From a virus, in the IMG/VR virus record IMGVR_UViG_3300025646_000313, positions 1-26,039 of that record: a DNA stretch of 26,039 nucleotides, one strand, 5' to 3'. The position numbers and the translations under genes are program-made. Numbering within the stretch: position 1 is the stretch's first letter; each line of letters opens with the position of its first letter. Below the pieces are notes generated by a model that searched no databases, had not been told where the DNA came from, and was given only the letters and a program-made list of their open reading frames with translations. This document shows, piece after piece, positions 7,958 to 14,519 of the stretch.

Positions 7958-8408
7958 TTTCAATTTTATTTAGTTTATTTTCAGAGGTTAATTTTTCTAT
8001 TGGATCATTCATAAATTCAAATAATGTCATTTGTTTAGGCTTATCTTCAACTAAATCGCTTAGGTCAGGAGCAGTCCAACCTTTAGGCTTAACTAAATCT
8101 AATTGGAATGATCCTCGTTTTTGATTTTGCCCTATTTCTTTTTGACAATTAGCAATCATAACTCTTTCAAAAGCTTCTTCAAAAACTTCAAGCATACCTT
8201 GTCTTTCAGCAGTTCCGAAAGCAAATACAACAAGATCAACTAAAGCATCTAATTGATCTTCTTTAGTTTCAGCTTCTTTGTATTCATCCAATTCTTCTTG
8301 CATTGCGCAAATTCTAAACTTTTTTTCTTCATCAGAAAATTTTACTTTTTCTGAGGTTATACCAAATTTGGTATGCATTTCTTTAACTAATTTTAACATT
8401 GTATTCAT
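7947..8408 (-). CDS. MazG-like NTP pyrophosphohydrolase
   Basis: 153 residues. The N-terminal 90 residues have the all-alpha NTP-pyrophosphatase signature: acidic EELDEYKEAE (about 38-47) followed by QLDALVDLVVFAFG (about 52-65), which supply the metal-binding Glu and Asp residues. A KRGSFQLDLVKPKGW segment follows, as in other phage MazG-like proteins. Members hydrolyse (d)NTPs to monophosphates. Beside a hydroxymethylase, a plausible job is to remove the unmodified dCTP or dUTP and supply monophosphate substrate. The substrate is inferred only. Its last 11 bases overlap the DUF6378 gene. Confidence 0.72.
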   Translation of the reverse strand: MNTMLKLVKEMHTKFGITSEKVKFSDEEKKFRICAMQEELDEYKEAETKEDQLDALVDLVVFAFGTAERQGMLEVFEEAFERVMIANCQKEIGQNQKRGSFQLDLVKPKGWTAPDLSDLVEDKPKQMTLFEFMNDPIEKLTSENKLNKIENDK

Positions 8409-8423
8409 TTTAAATTATTAATA

Positions 8424-8666
8424 TTATACGTAACAAGTCCAACCTGCTTCAGGTTCATAAGACCAAATAGTAAATTCATCTTCATATTCTGCGCCTTCTT
8501 GAAACCATCCTAAATTTACTAATTCTTCTAAATCGCTATTTGGTATAGGATAATCTGTTACATGAAAATAAATTACGTCATGTTCAGCAGAAATATTATA
8601 ACCTTCTTTGTCCTTCATATATTTTTGTAATATCTGCAGGCCTTTTACTATATTTTTTGTATTCAT
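8424..8666 (-). CDS. Conserved small phage protein, function unknown
   Basis: 80 residues, acidic, with VTDYPIPNSDLEELVNLGWF in the centre and a C-terminal aromatic WSYEPEAGWTCYV. The general shape (a helix, then EHD, then 'LGWF') is familiar from uncharacterised phage proteins. No catalytic motif or membrane segment is visible. It lies 6 bases after the GapR-like gene and 15 before the MazG-like gene. Start context AATTTAAAATG lacks a Shine-Dalgarno. Confidence 0.6.
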   Translation of the reverse strand: MNTKNIVKGLQILQKYMKDKEGYNISAEHDVIYFHVTDYPIPNSDLEELVNLGWFQEGAEYEDEFTIWSYEPEAGWTCYV

Positions 8667-8672
8667 TTTAAA

Positions 8673-8924
8673 TTATAATTCAATTAATAAGTCTTTGTAA
8701 AGTTCTCTCATATCTTCTTCGTTAACTACTTTTTGAAGATCTCTTTTACGAAGTTTAATAACTTCTTTCATAGCTTTAACATCGTAACCTGCATTTGCTG
8801 CAGCTTCAAACGCTTCTCTAATTTCTGTGTTTAAATTATCTTTTTCAAGTAAAAGAGATTCGATATGCTCGACCCTATTTTTAAGATCTTCCTTAGTTTC
8901 ATTTGTAATTGTATTATTTATCAT
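8673..8924 (-). CDS. GapR-family (DUF2312) DNA-binding protein
   Basis: 83 residues, all helical. An N-terminal coiled coil (KNRVEHIESLLLEKDNL) is followed by EAFEAAANAGYDVKAMKEVI and KLRKRD (residues about 37-62), the signature of GapR/DUF2312. GapR is an alphaproteobacterial nucleoid protein that encloses overtwisted DNA ahead of replication forks and stimulates topoisomerases. A phage copy just upstream of nucleotide and replication functions may help its own fork or redirect host chromosome structure. It is the first gene after a strong promoter (8958-8986). The family is the main clue to an alphaproteobacterial host. Confidence 0.8.
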   Translation of the reverse strand: MINNTITNETKEDLKNRVEHIESLLLEKDNLNTEIREAFEAAANAGYDVKAMKEVIKLRKRDLQKVVNEEDMRELYKDLLIEL

Positions 8925-8957
8925 TTTGTTTTTAGATTAAAAGTTAATAATTTATAT

Positions 8958-8986
8958 ATTATAAAACATAGTTTTTTATTTGTAAA
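8958..8986 (-). promoter_or_regulatory. Sigma70 promoter for the GapR/nucleotide/modification operon
   Basis: Minus-strand TTTACA, 17 bases, TATAAT, ending 34 bases before the GapR-like start. With no clear promoter until 3931, it probably drives everything from GapR through the base-modification genes. Confidence 0.78.
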
Positions 8987-9010
8987 CTATATTTTAGTAA
9001 AAATTTTAAA

Positions 9011-10816
9011 TTATAAGTCAGTAATTCCAAGATCGTCTAAAATCGACATTGATTCTTCAATATATCGATCATAATCAATATCTTTTGGAAATTCACAATT
9101 CAAATCCATAATTGGCCTAGATCCTTCAGATTTTGCCACCTTAGGAAATGTTCCTGTTTTATTAGGCTTTTTGTATTTAATAATGTCTCCATTAGTTGAA
9201 TAAATCCATCTTACAACACGGCCTAAATACATATCTTTATAAGTTGCTCCTCCTGTTACACTTCTTACATGCAAAAATTCTTTTAAATCTTTACAATTTC
9301 TAATAGTTTCAGAAATAGGAATATTATCAACTAAAAGTTTTATTACCGCATTTATAATAATTGTTGCTTGAGGATTCTTTTGAAGTGAATCAAGAGTAAA
9401 TATACCTTTTCCTTTATAACCGTAATCAGTTATTGCTAAATAGTTATTAATATCTCTTGAGTAAAGTGCTTTATATCTAGTTTCCTCTAAAACAAAGCCT
9501 GTAGTTAGTTCCCAATCAAAACAAATAGAATCATATCTTTCATATTGTTCTTTAGTTAATAACGACACAAAGCCATCTGTGTTAGATGAAATTACTGAAA
9601 CATCATTATTTTCTAATTCTTCAATAAGCATTAATAAAGAAAGTTGTCCTGTTAATGTTACGGCAATCATTAGATCAGGTGAATATAAAAACGAGTATTT
9701 ACTTCCTAATTTACCAAATGATCCATTAATAACAATCTTTAGTGATTCATTTACTATCTTGTTACCTTCTTTTTTAGCCTTAAGCCTTTCTTCTACAATT
9801 TGTCTATACACATCTAAAAAAGGTGTTCCTAAATGTCTTGGATAAAGTTTTTGATTTAAAATAATAGATGGATAATAAGACGCAACGTCTTTATCTATTA
9901 AAAATTGATGTTCTGTTGGTATTACAACTTGTTTCTTTTCTGTTGAGTGAATACCTCCTATTCCTAATTGATAAATAGAGTTTCCTAATTCTATTTTAGC
10001 ATTTTTTAAAACTGAAGGTAATTTAATTGATCCTTTACCATCTAATTCAAAATCATGTGTTTTAATTATCTCTAATATATCTTTTAATTGTTTTGACTTA
10101 AATGAAATAAAATCAGGAACTTCGTATTTAAAAGTTTTTCCATTAGGTATTTTAGGAGTTTTACAATATATTTTTTTCTTTGTTAATTCTGATTTAATAA
10201 CAACTTCTGCTATTTGTGCATCTGATTTAGAAAGTAAATCTTGTCCGTATTTATTAGACATATCTACTCTTAGTTTTATTCTGTCTTCGATTTGACGATA
10301 TAAGTCAATTGTTGTATCAAGATCATTAATACAATATAACTTAGTCTCTTCCATTTCATTTTCTGATAATATAGAATTAGGTTCTATTGGAAGATCTTGT
10401 AATTTATCAGAGTGCATTCTACCTCCATAAAGTTTTAAACTTACCCTAACTCCAGGTGAAGGTTCTTGAATATCAAAATGTTTTATTGAATTAGGCCAGG
10501 ATAAACTAAAGTTTTGTAATGTTTTCCATCCAGGAGAGTTGTTTTCAATGATGTAATTAGATAGTTTACATATTTCTTTTGCTGTTTTTCCTTGTAAAGC
10601 AAAAAGAATAATTGGTATATCATAATTTATACTGTTAAAACCAAATGTCGTTCTAACAGTCATTATTTGTTGGAGTTTTTTTAATGAGTTTTCATCTAAT
10701 GAAGAACTTTCACCTTTTATCTCAATGGTAAAAGTTTTTTGATTATCTATATTCTTAAATGCGAATAATGTATAATTTGGATAGACTTCACAGTCTAATA
10801 CAACTAAATCTTTCAT
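9011..10816 (-). CDS. Family B DNA polymerase with 3'-5' exonuclease
   Basis: 601 residues, short for the family. The exonuclease motifs are LDCEVYPN (Asp8, Glu10), NSINYD (61-66) and YCINDLD (161-167). The polymerase motifs are A, DVASYYPSI (Asp310); B, KIVINGSFG (360-368); and C, SSNTDGF (411-416). In motif C the first Asp of the usual DTD is Asn412, and the second, catalytic Asp414 is kept. It copies phage DNA, presumably also placing modified nucleotides. The start ATG at 10816 is preceded by CAAGGAACG, one of very few Shine-Dalgarno sequences in the window, and overlaps the upstream stop (ATGA). A long hairpin ends just before this ribosome site, and its 5' end is duplicated at 11187-11254. 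Regulation is therefore probably translational. Confidence 0.93.
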   Translation of the reverse strand: MKDLVVLDCEVYPNYTLFAFKNIDNQKTFTIEIKGESSSLDENSLKKLQQIMTVRTTFGFNSINYDIPIILFALQGKTAKEICKLSNYIIENNSPGWKTLQNFSLSWPNSIKHFDIQEPSPGVRVSLKLYGGRMHSDKLQDLPIEPNSILSENEMEETKLYCINDLDTTIDLYRQIEDRIKLRVDMSNKYGQDLLSKSDAQIAEVVIKSELTKKKIYCKTPKIPNGKTFKYEVPDFISFKSKQLKDILEIIKTHDFELDGKGSIKLPSVLKNAKIELGNSIYQLGIGGIHSTEKKQVVIPTEHQFLIDKDVASYYPSIILNQKLYPRHLGTPFLDVYRQIVEERLKAKKEGNKIVNESLKIVINGSFGKLGSKYSFLYSPDLMIAVTLTGQLSLLMLIEELENNDVSVISSNTDGFVSLLTKEQYERYDSICFDWELTTGFVLEETRYKALYSRDINNYLAITDYGYKGKGIFTLDSLQKNPQATIIINAVIKLLVDNIPISETIRNCKDLKEFLHVRSVTGGATYKDMYLGRVVRWIYSTNGDIIKYKKPNKTGTFPKVAKSEGSRPIMDLNCEFPKDIDYDRYIEESMSILDDLGITDL

Positions 10817-10832
10817 GTTACGTTCCTTGAAT
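10765..10832 (-). repeat. 68-bp direct repeat P, copy 2 (polymerase 5' end)
   Basis: Identical to 11187-11254. It covers the Shine-Dalgarno, start codon and first codons of the DNA polymerase gene. This is the functional copy. Confidence 0.95.
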
Positions 10833-11106
10833 ATACAGGAAAATCTTTTATAAGTATAAAAGATTTTCCTGTGTATTCAATATATACTTTTTCTCTACCT
10901 TTATTTGTATATTTGTATGCTTCTATTATTAAAGAATTATCAACATCAACATTTTTATTTTTTAAATATTTTATATTTTCTTTATTTATTTTTTCTAATT
11001 TCTTATTATATTTAATTTCATCCCTTTTTGCAGTTATATAAGCAATACCAACTGCAATGAAAAATATTAGTAAAATAAAAATTACTAAGTATAAAAATTC
11101 TATCAT
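10813..11106 (-). CDS. Small membrane-anchored protein
   Basis: 97 residues from the ATG at 11106. A longer frame from 11154 would begin inside repeat R and lacks the AATATAAATAAAATG context seen here. Residues 4-25 (FLYLVIFILLIFFIAVGIAYIT) form one transmembrane helix, followed by Lys/Asn-rich residues and a cytoplasmic-like C-terminal domain. No family is recognised. Its TGA overlaps the polymerase ATG in an ATGA, so translation may couple the two. Its last codons also encode the hairpin at 10835-10872 and the polymerase Shine-Dalgarno. It sits between two copies of the polymerase 5' end, as if it entered or was kept by a duplication. Confidence 0.6.
   Translation of the reverse strand: MIEFLYLVIFILLIFFIAVGIAYITAKRDEIKYNKKLEKINKENIKYLKNKNVDVDNSLIIEAYKYTNKGREKVYIEYTGKSFILIKDFPVYSRNVT
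10835..10872 (-). promoter_or_regulatory. 18-bp hairpin just upstream of the polymerase ribosome site
   Basis: Arms 10835-10852 and 10855-10872 are perfect reverse complements with a 2-base centre. In the mRNA the hairpin ends 5 bases before CAAGGAACGT. There is no T-tract after it, so it is not an intrinsic terminator. It recalls the T4 polymerase translational operator in position, but that role is inferred. Confidence 0.7.
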
Positions 11107-11138
11107 TTTATTTATATTTAATTTTAATAATTTATTTG

Positions 11139-11192
11139 CGCTTAAAAGTGACATTATGAAGCGCCAAGGAACGTTGAAACATCAACATAATG
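11139..11192 (-). repeat. 54-bp direct repeat R, copy B
   Basis: Identical to 11347-11400. On the minus strand it holds a GTTGA-TGTT-TCAAC hairpin, a CATTATG/CATAATG pair, a GCGCTT/AAGCGC pair and ACGTTCCTTG, the exact complement of the polymerase Shine-Dalgarno region. Confidence 0.95.
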
Positions 11193-11238
11193 TATAATTT
11201 GGATAGACTTCACAGTCTAATACAACTAAATCTTTCAT
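11182..11238 (-). pseudogene. 18-codon truncated copy of the polymerase start
   Basis: The duplicated P copy carries its own CAAGGAACG and ATG, encodes the first 17 polymerase residues (MKDLVVLDCEVYPNYTL), then Cys and a TGA inside repeat R. It is either a decayed duplicate or a leader peptide. Confidence 0.7.
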
Positions 11239-11254
11239 GTTACGTTCCTTGAAT
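11187..11254 (-). repeat. 68-bp direct repeat P, copy 1 (duplicate of polymerase 5' end)
   Basis: Perfect copy of 10765-10832. It is preceded on the minus strand by the stem at 11264-11351 and followed by repeat R. Confidence 0.95.
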
Positions 11255-11263
11255 TAATAAGCT

Positions 11264-11351
11264 AAGCGTAAAATAAAGTAGGGTCTGATCCTACGTCTCT
11301 TAATAAAATATTAAGTATTTTAACTGTCACTAAATTATTTATTTTACGCTT
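11264..11351 (-). ncRNA. Multibranched RNA structure between repeat R and repeat P
   Basis: A perfect 14-bp stem (11264-11277 with 11338-11351; AAGCGTAAAATAAA/TTTATTTTACGCTT) encloses two small hairpins on the minus strand, CTTAAT-ATTTT-ATTAAG and GTAGG-ATCAGAC-CCTAC. A further 10-bp pairing (11373-11382 with 11242-11251) extends the stem and would hide the Shine-Dalgarno of the duplicated polymerase start. This could be an mRNA leader structure or a separate small RNA. Confidence 0.55.
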
Positions 11352-11400
11352 AAAAGTGACATTATGAAGCGCCAAGGAACGTTGAAACATCAACATAATG
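11347..11400 (-). repeat. 54-bp direct repeat R, copy A
   Basis: Identical to 11139-11192. Order on the minus strand is R, stem region, P, R, membrane gene, P, which looks like a tandem duplication of an R...P unit with different inserts. Confidence 0.95.
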
Positions 11401-11520
11401 CCACATTTAAACGCAAAAACGCCAGTCTTTCCTGGCAGTCAGATAGTTAATTACTCTATCAATCGCCTTTCGGCTATTTGGCTCGGCGCCCAGCGAATCC
11501 GCAGACCTAAACCGTCCAAA
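11401..11520 (-). other. G+C-richer structured intergenic segment
   Basis: No credible gene. The base composition is clearly richer in G+C than the surroundings. Hairpins stand in a row: GCCAG/CTGGC (11421-11436), GATAG/CTATC (11442-11460), ATCGCC/GGCTAT with a tight loop (11462-11477) and GCG/CGC (11493-11502). On the minus strand the first hairpin is followed by GTTTTTG, so it may act as a weak terminator after the ssDNA-binding gene. A tRNA fold does not work. It may be a structured RNA of unknown class. Confidence 0.5.
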
Positions 11521-11525
11521 ATTCT

Positions 11526-12026
11526 TTATAATTCGTCTAAATCTTCAAAGTCATCTGTAACATCAACAGGACCCATTCCGAATGGTTCACCGTCTTTTAC
11601 AAATTGAACTCCGTAAAGATTTGCGTTAATTCTTTTTCCGTAAGCATTGTTTTGGACCCAGAAATCAATAACTGCATTTACATAACAACCGGCATATAAT
11701 TTTTCATCATCTGCAGTTAATGGAGTTTTGTCTCTGTCAATAACAGTTGGTCTTTTAGAATTAGAAGCTTTTAAACTCCAATTTCCTTCGAAACCATCTA
11801 ATTCAGATTCATCTCCGTCTTTTATACAATATTTTTCTGATGGAACTTTTATTTTAGATTCGGCAATTAATTTTGCTATTTGCTCGTCAATTTGTTTTTT
11901 CAAAGCTTCATCTTTTTTGTCAATCAAAAGTGTTGCTTCATATTTACCTTCTTTTCCTTCAAAAACAGATTTTTGAAATAAAGACGGAAAAGATAGTCTT
12001 GCATTTTTTATTACAATTTTAGTCAT
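11526..12026 (-). CDS. DUF2815 single-stranded DNA-binding protein
   Basis: 166 residues. It opens with TKIVIKNARLSFPSLF and contains KYEATLLIDK near residue 30, as in DUF2815 phage proteins, which adopt a T7 gp2.5-like ssDNA-binding fold. The C-terminus is an acidic tail (DVTDDFEDLDEL), the usual partner-docking feature of ssDNA-binding proteins. It would coat single strands during replication and recombination and contact the polymerase. It pairs with the DUF2800 nuclease-like gene, a standard phage combination. Its start is far from its promoter: a leader of about 225 bases with hairpins lies between them, which suggests regulation in the mRNA. Confidence 0.87.
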   Translation of the reverse strand: MTKIVIKNARLSFPSLFQKSVFEGKEGKYEATLLIDKKDEALKKQIDEQIAKLIAESKIKVPSEKYCIKDGDESELDGFEGNWSLKASNSKRPTVIDRDKTPLTADDEKLYAGCYVNAVIDFWVQNNAYGKRINANLYGVQFVKDGEPFGMGPVDVTDDFEDLDEL

Positions 12027-12258
12027 TTTATTTATAAATTAAATTAATAAAGGTTATATTGGCTAAACTCTTCAGATCAAGCTCGCCACGGCTTGATGAC
12101 ACAATTAAGTGTTTCGTTATTTATGGCTCCTTGCTCTTATTTTTATACTAATCGGCAAGGATTAATTAGTTTTTTATTATATTTCTATCTTAAGTTTAAA
12201 ATATAATAAAAGAGAAATATTATTGTCTAGAATTTATAATATTTACCTTATACTCTAT
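12027..12258 (-). promoter_or_regulatory. Long structured 5' leader of the ssDNA-binding gene
   Basis: About 230 bases without a gene between the promoter and the DUF2815 start. Hairpins include ATCAAGC/GCTTGAT (12076-12082 with 12091-12097), ACAC/GTGT (12099-12112) and CCTTGC/GCAAGG (12129-12134 with 12155-12160). Other genes here have leaders of about 30-60 bases. I do not recognise a known riboswitch class; autoregulation by the ssDNA-binding protein is one possibility. Confidence 0.5.
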
Positions 12259-12287
12259 ATTATAATATATTAAATTTTAAAAGTAAA
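12259..12287 (-). promoter_or_regulatory. Sigma70 promoter for the ssDNA-binding/polymerase transcript
   Basis: Minus-strand TTTACT, 17 bases, TATAAT. It belongs to the repeated promoter family of this genome. Confidence 0.75.
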
Positions 12288-12313
12288 ATAAAATTTAGCA
12301 TATATTAAACATT

Positions 12314-12544
12314 TTATAAATATTTATTCCAATCTATTTTTAAATATTCTTTTTCTTTTTTAAATTTCATTAAATTTGGTATATCAACTATTTTTTTTCC
12401 TTTTGTAGTTTTAAGTTCATAACTTCTTATTATTTTTCTAGTCTTTTTACCTACCTCCCATTCCATTTTTTCATTTATCTTAGTAATAGCTACAACCATA
12501 TCGTCTATTACTATTTGATTCTGTCTATTTATTTTTATATTCAT
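12314..12544 (-). CDS. Hypothetical small basic protein
   Basis: 76 residues, Lys/Ile-rich, with a probable beta-rich first half (IKINRQNQIVIDDMVVAITK) and KGKKIVDIPNLMKF near the end. No family is recognised and there is no signal or membrane segment. It lies 13 bases after the Cys-rich gene and just before the promoter at 12259-12287, so it ends the upstream transcript. Context in the recombination block suggests a nucleic-acid role, but nothing more can be said. Confidence 0.5.
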   Translation of the reverse strand: MNIKINRQNQIVIDDMVVAITKINEKMEWEVGKKTRKIIRSYELKTTKGKKIVDIPNLMKFKKEKEYLKIDWNKYL

Positions 12545-12557
12545 AATTTATTTTAAT

Positions 12558-12923
12558 TTATCTTTTTATAATCCATTTAATTTTTCCGCCTTTACTATGA
12601 TTTATGATAGATGTAGCATCGTCGCTTTCTTCCATTGTATATGAAAAATCTTTTATATTTTTTAGATTTAAATCATCAACACATCTTTTACAGATCATTT
12701 GTTTTTTATCATTCAAAACTAGTTTAATTATATCTCTTACAGTAATTTCAAATTTTGTTTTACAGTTTATACAGCAACCCTCTTGATTAATAAAAGCTTT
12801 TACAAAATTATCGTCACTACCTCTTAAATATATTTCTTCTGCTAAAAATTTATTCTTATATTTGTTAATATGTTCTGACCAAATCAAATCTTTTATTTCG
12901 AGTTTAACTTGCTCTTTCTCCAT
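12558..12923 (-). CDS. Small zinc-ribbon-like protein
   Basis: 121 residues from the ATG at 12923; a TTG at 12947 would overlap the upstream gene. Four Cys form two pairs: CINC (near residue 70) and CKRC (near residue 99), spaced by 27 residues, a classical zinc-ribbon layout (the preceding Cys of the first pair makes CCINC). The rest is charged with a basic C-terminus (KGGKIKWIIKR). It probably binds DNA, RNA or a protein partner through the zinc ribbon. It follows the DUF2800 gene by 10 bases in the same operon. The function is unknown. Confidence 0.55.
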   Translation of the reverse strand: MEKEQVKLEIKDLIWSEHINKYKNKFLAEEIYLRGSDDNFVKAFINQEGCCINCKTKFEITVRDIIKLVLNDKKQMICKRCVDDLNLKNIKDFSYTMEESDDATSIINHSKGGKIKWIIKR

Positions 12924-12933
12924 AATTATTTTA

Positions 12934-14067
12934 TTAAATTTTATCAAAATGATCTATTGTCTTAGTAACTTCTTTTCTCTTGTCAGAAGCAGGCACTAAT
13001 TGGAGTTTTCCTTCAGGCTTATAAGTAAGTTCTTCAACTTCATCTTTTTTAAGTTTCTTTCCTGCGGCAGTAATTCCAATTAATTTTTTCTCATAAGCAT
13101 CTTCTCCTAACTTATTTTTTAATATTTCTTCTGCATCATCGACCCATTTTCTATTTGAACGACCTTCAACAAGTTTATATCCTTCAAATTTTTCACCATT
13201 TAAAACTCTATCGTAGATATATTGTTCAACTGATTTTAAGAAGTCTTCAATAAGGTTTTTATTGTCAAGAATAAGTTTTAGTTGTTCGTCATTAAGTTCA
13301 TTAAACATAATATCTTTATTTAAATCATCAAAACTTTTTAATATAGTCTCTTCGGTATGTTTTTTAAGAGCAGGACAAGTAGCTTTAGCATTACACCATT
13401 TACATTGTTTTTCACCTGGAGTTCTTGGAGCATTAGGAGCCAAAGCTTCATTTGCTTTCTTTGAGGCATATTCTCCAAATTTAACTAAATCATCTAATGT
13501 TATTTCCCAAGATGAGTAGTTAAATATTCTAGGTTGAACTATATGAATTTTAAATGATTTAATAACATCTAAACATTTAAGTTCATTATAAAATCCAAGT
13601 GCATAAAGCTGAGCTTGTGTATTTTCGACAGCACTAACTTCTACACCTTGCCCATATTTTAAGTCAAATATGTGGCAAATTCCTGTATCATAATCAAGGA
13701 TAGCCGCATCCATAGTACCAAATCCATCTGGAACAATGTTAGAAAAATCAACTCTATCTTCAGTATATAATTGGCTATTTTTTGTTTCATGAGCTAGGAC
13801 GTAGTCAATATATTCTTGAACAAACTTAGCCATTTCATCAGTTATTATACCTGATTTTTCAGGAGCATAAAGAACATCATAACCTATATATTTTTTTGCT
13901 TCCAATTGTTTTTTCAAACATATATCTGCTAACTCATGAGCTAAAGTTCCTTCTTCAGCATATACTGATGATTTATTAGGAATTTTTGATTCAGCCTCAA
14001 CTGATCCAGGACAATTTAACCATTTGCTGGACCCTGAAGCTGATAATTTCGCATGCTTTTTAGTCAT
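12934..14067 (-). CDS. DUF2800 PD-(D/E)XK nuclease-like protein
   Basis: 377 residues. The N-terminal GSSKWLNCPGS (Cys19) and EEGTLAHELAD (38-48) are followed by the nuclease core: GTMDAAILDYD (118-127), IFDLKYG (133-139, Asp135 and Lys137) and the helix ENTQAQLYALG. Three more Cys (222, 225, 231) come after the core, so with Cys19 they can hold an iron-sulfur cluster as in AddB and Cas4 nucleases. DUF2800 proteins are phage recombination exonuclease candidates. The neighbours (a DUF2815 ssDNA-binding protein and a coiled-coil protein) fit a recombination module. Confidence 0.87.
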   Translation of the reverse strand: MTKKHAKLSASGSSKWLNCPGSVEAESKIPNKSSVYAEEGTLAHELADICLKKQLEAKKYIGYDVLYAPEKSGIITDEMAKFVQEYIDYVLAHETKNSQLYTEDRVDFSNIVPDGFGTMDAAILDYDTGICHIFDLKYGQGVEVSAVENTQAQLYALGFYNELKCLDVIKSFKIHIVQPRIFNYSSWEITLDDLVKFGEYASKKANEALAPNAPRTPGEKQCKWCNAKATCPALKKHTEETILKSFDDLNKDIMFNELNDEQLKLILDNKNLIEDFLKSVEQYIYDRVLNGEKFEGYKLVEGRSNRKWVDDAEEILKNKLGEDAYEKKLIGITAAGKKLKKDEVEELTYKPEGKLQLVPASDKRKEVTKTIDHFDKI

Positions 14068-14075
14068 TATTTTAC

Positions 14076-14519
14076 CTATTTATTTTCAGGTTGTAGCTCA
14101 CTTATTTTATTATAGCATTCTTCAATATTAGATTCATCTAAATCAGCAATTGAAGCATCTGGACCTGCTAAACTAGTAATTATTGATTTTATTTTAGATC
14201 TGTCTACGCCTGCTGCCATTTTTTCTTTTCCTAATTGTTTAACCATATCATTGGTTACTTTAACTTTTGCTTCATTTTTCTCATTATCAACTTCATATTC
14301 TAATGGCTTAGGAGGATTTTTTATTTCTACTTTTTTTATAGTTTTGCTTTGTTCTTCAACAGGAGCAATTTTTTCTGCTGGTTTATATCCGATTGATATT
14401 TCTTGAACTTCAGGATCGATTCTATTTTCTGTAATTACAGGTTTTTTAGATTCTATTATAGCATTAGTTAAACCTTCTATTGATTCTCTAAGCTTTTTAA
14501 TTTCATTTTCTATTGACAT
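14076..14519 (-). CDS. Coiled-coil protein of the recombination block
   Basis: 147 residues. An N-terminal coiled coil (IENEIKKLRESIEGLTNAI) is followed by a Pro/Lys/Glu-rich linker (about 25-85) and a C-terminal helical domain from about 86 with KEKMAAGVDRSKIKSII and SIADLDESNIEECYNKI. This C-terminal type (a helix pair, then 'D...SI.DLDE') occurs in uncharacterised phage proteins near recombination genes. It probably oligomerises through the coiled coil and docks a partner with the C-terminal domain. It is 8 bases upstream of the DUF2800 gene. The function is not known. Confidence 0.55.
   Translation of the reverse strand: MSIENEIKKLRESIEGLTNAIIESKKPVITENRIDPEVQEISIGYKPAEKIAPVEEQSKTIKKVEIKNPPKPLEYEVDNEKNEAKVKVTNDMVKQLGKEKMAAGVDRSKIKSIITSLAGPDASIADLDESNIEECYNKISELQPENK

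Noticed and set aside
11107-11154. Longer start for the membrane protein at 11154
   Set aside because: The extra 16 residues come from repeat R, and the ATG at 11106 has the usual leader directly before the membrane segment.
11139-11400. Group I intron or retron RNA in the polymerase leader
   Set aside because: No group I core (P/Q/R/S) sequences, no reverse transcriptase in the window, and the polymerase frame is not interrupted.
11401-11520. tRNA or tmRNA gene in the G+C-richer segment
   Set aside because: No acceptor stem pairing or T-loop consensus in either strand; the hairpins do not form a cloverleaf.
12027-12258. Known riboswitch (SAM, THF, preQ1 type) in the ssDNA-binding leader
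   Set aside because: The hairpins are real, but I could not match conserved loop sequences of any class I know, so it is left as an unassigned leader.
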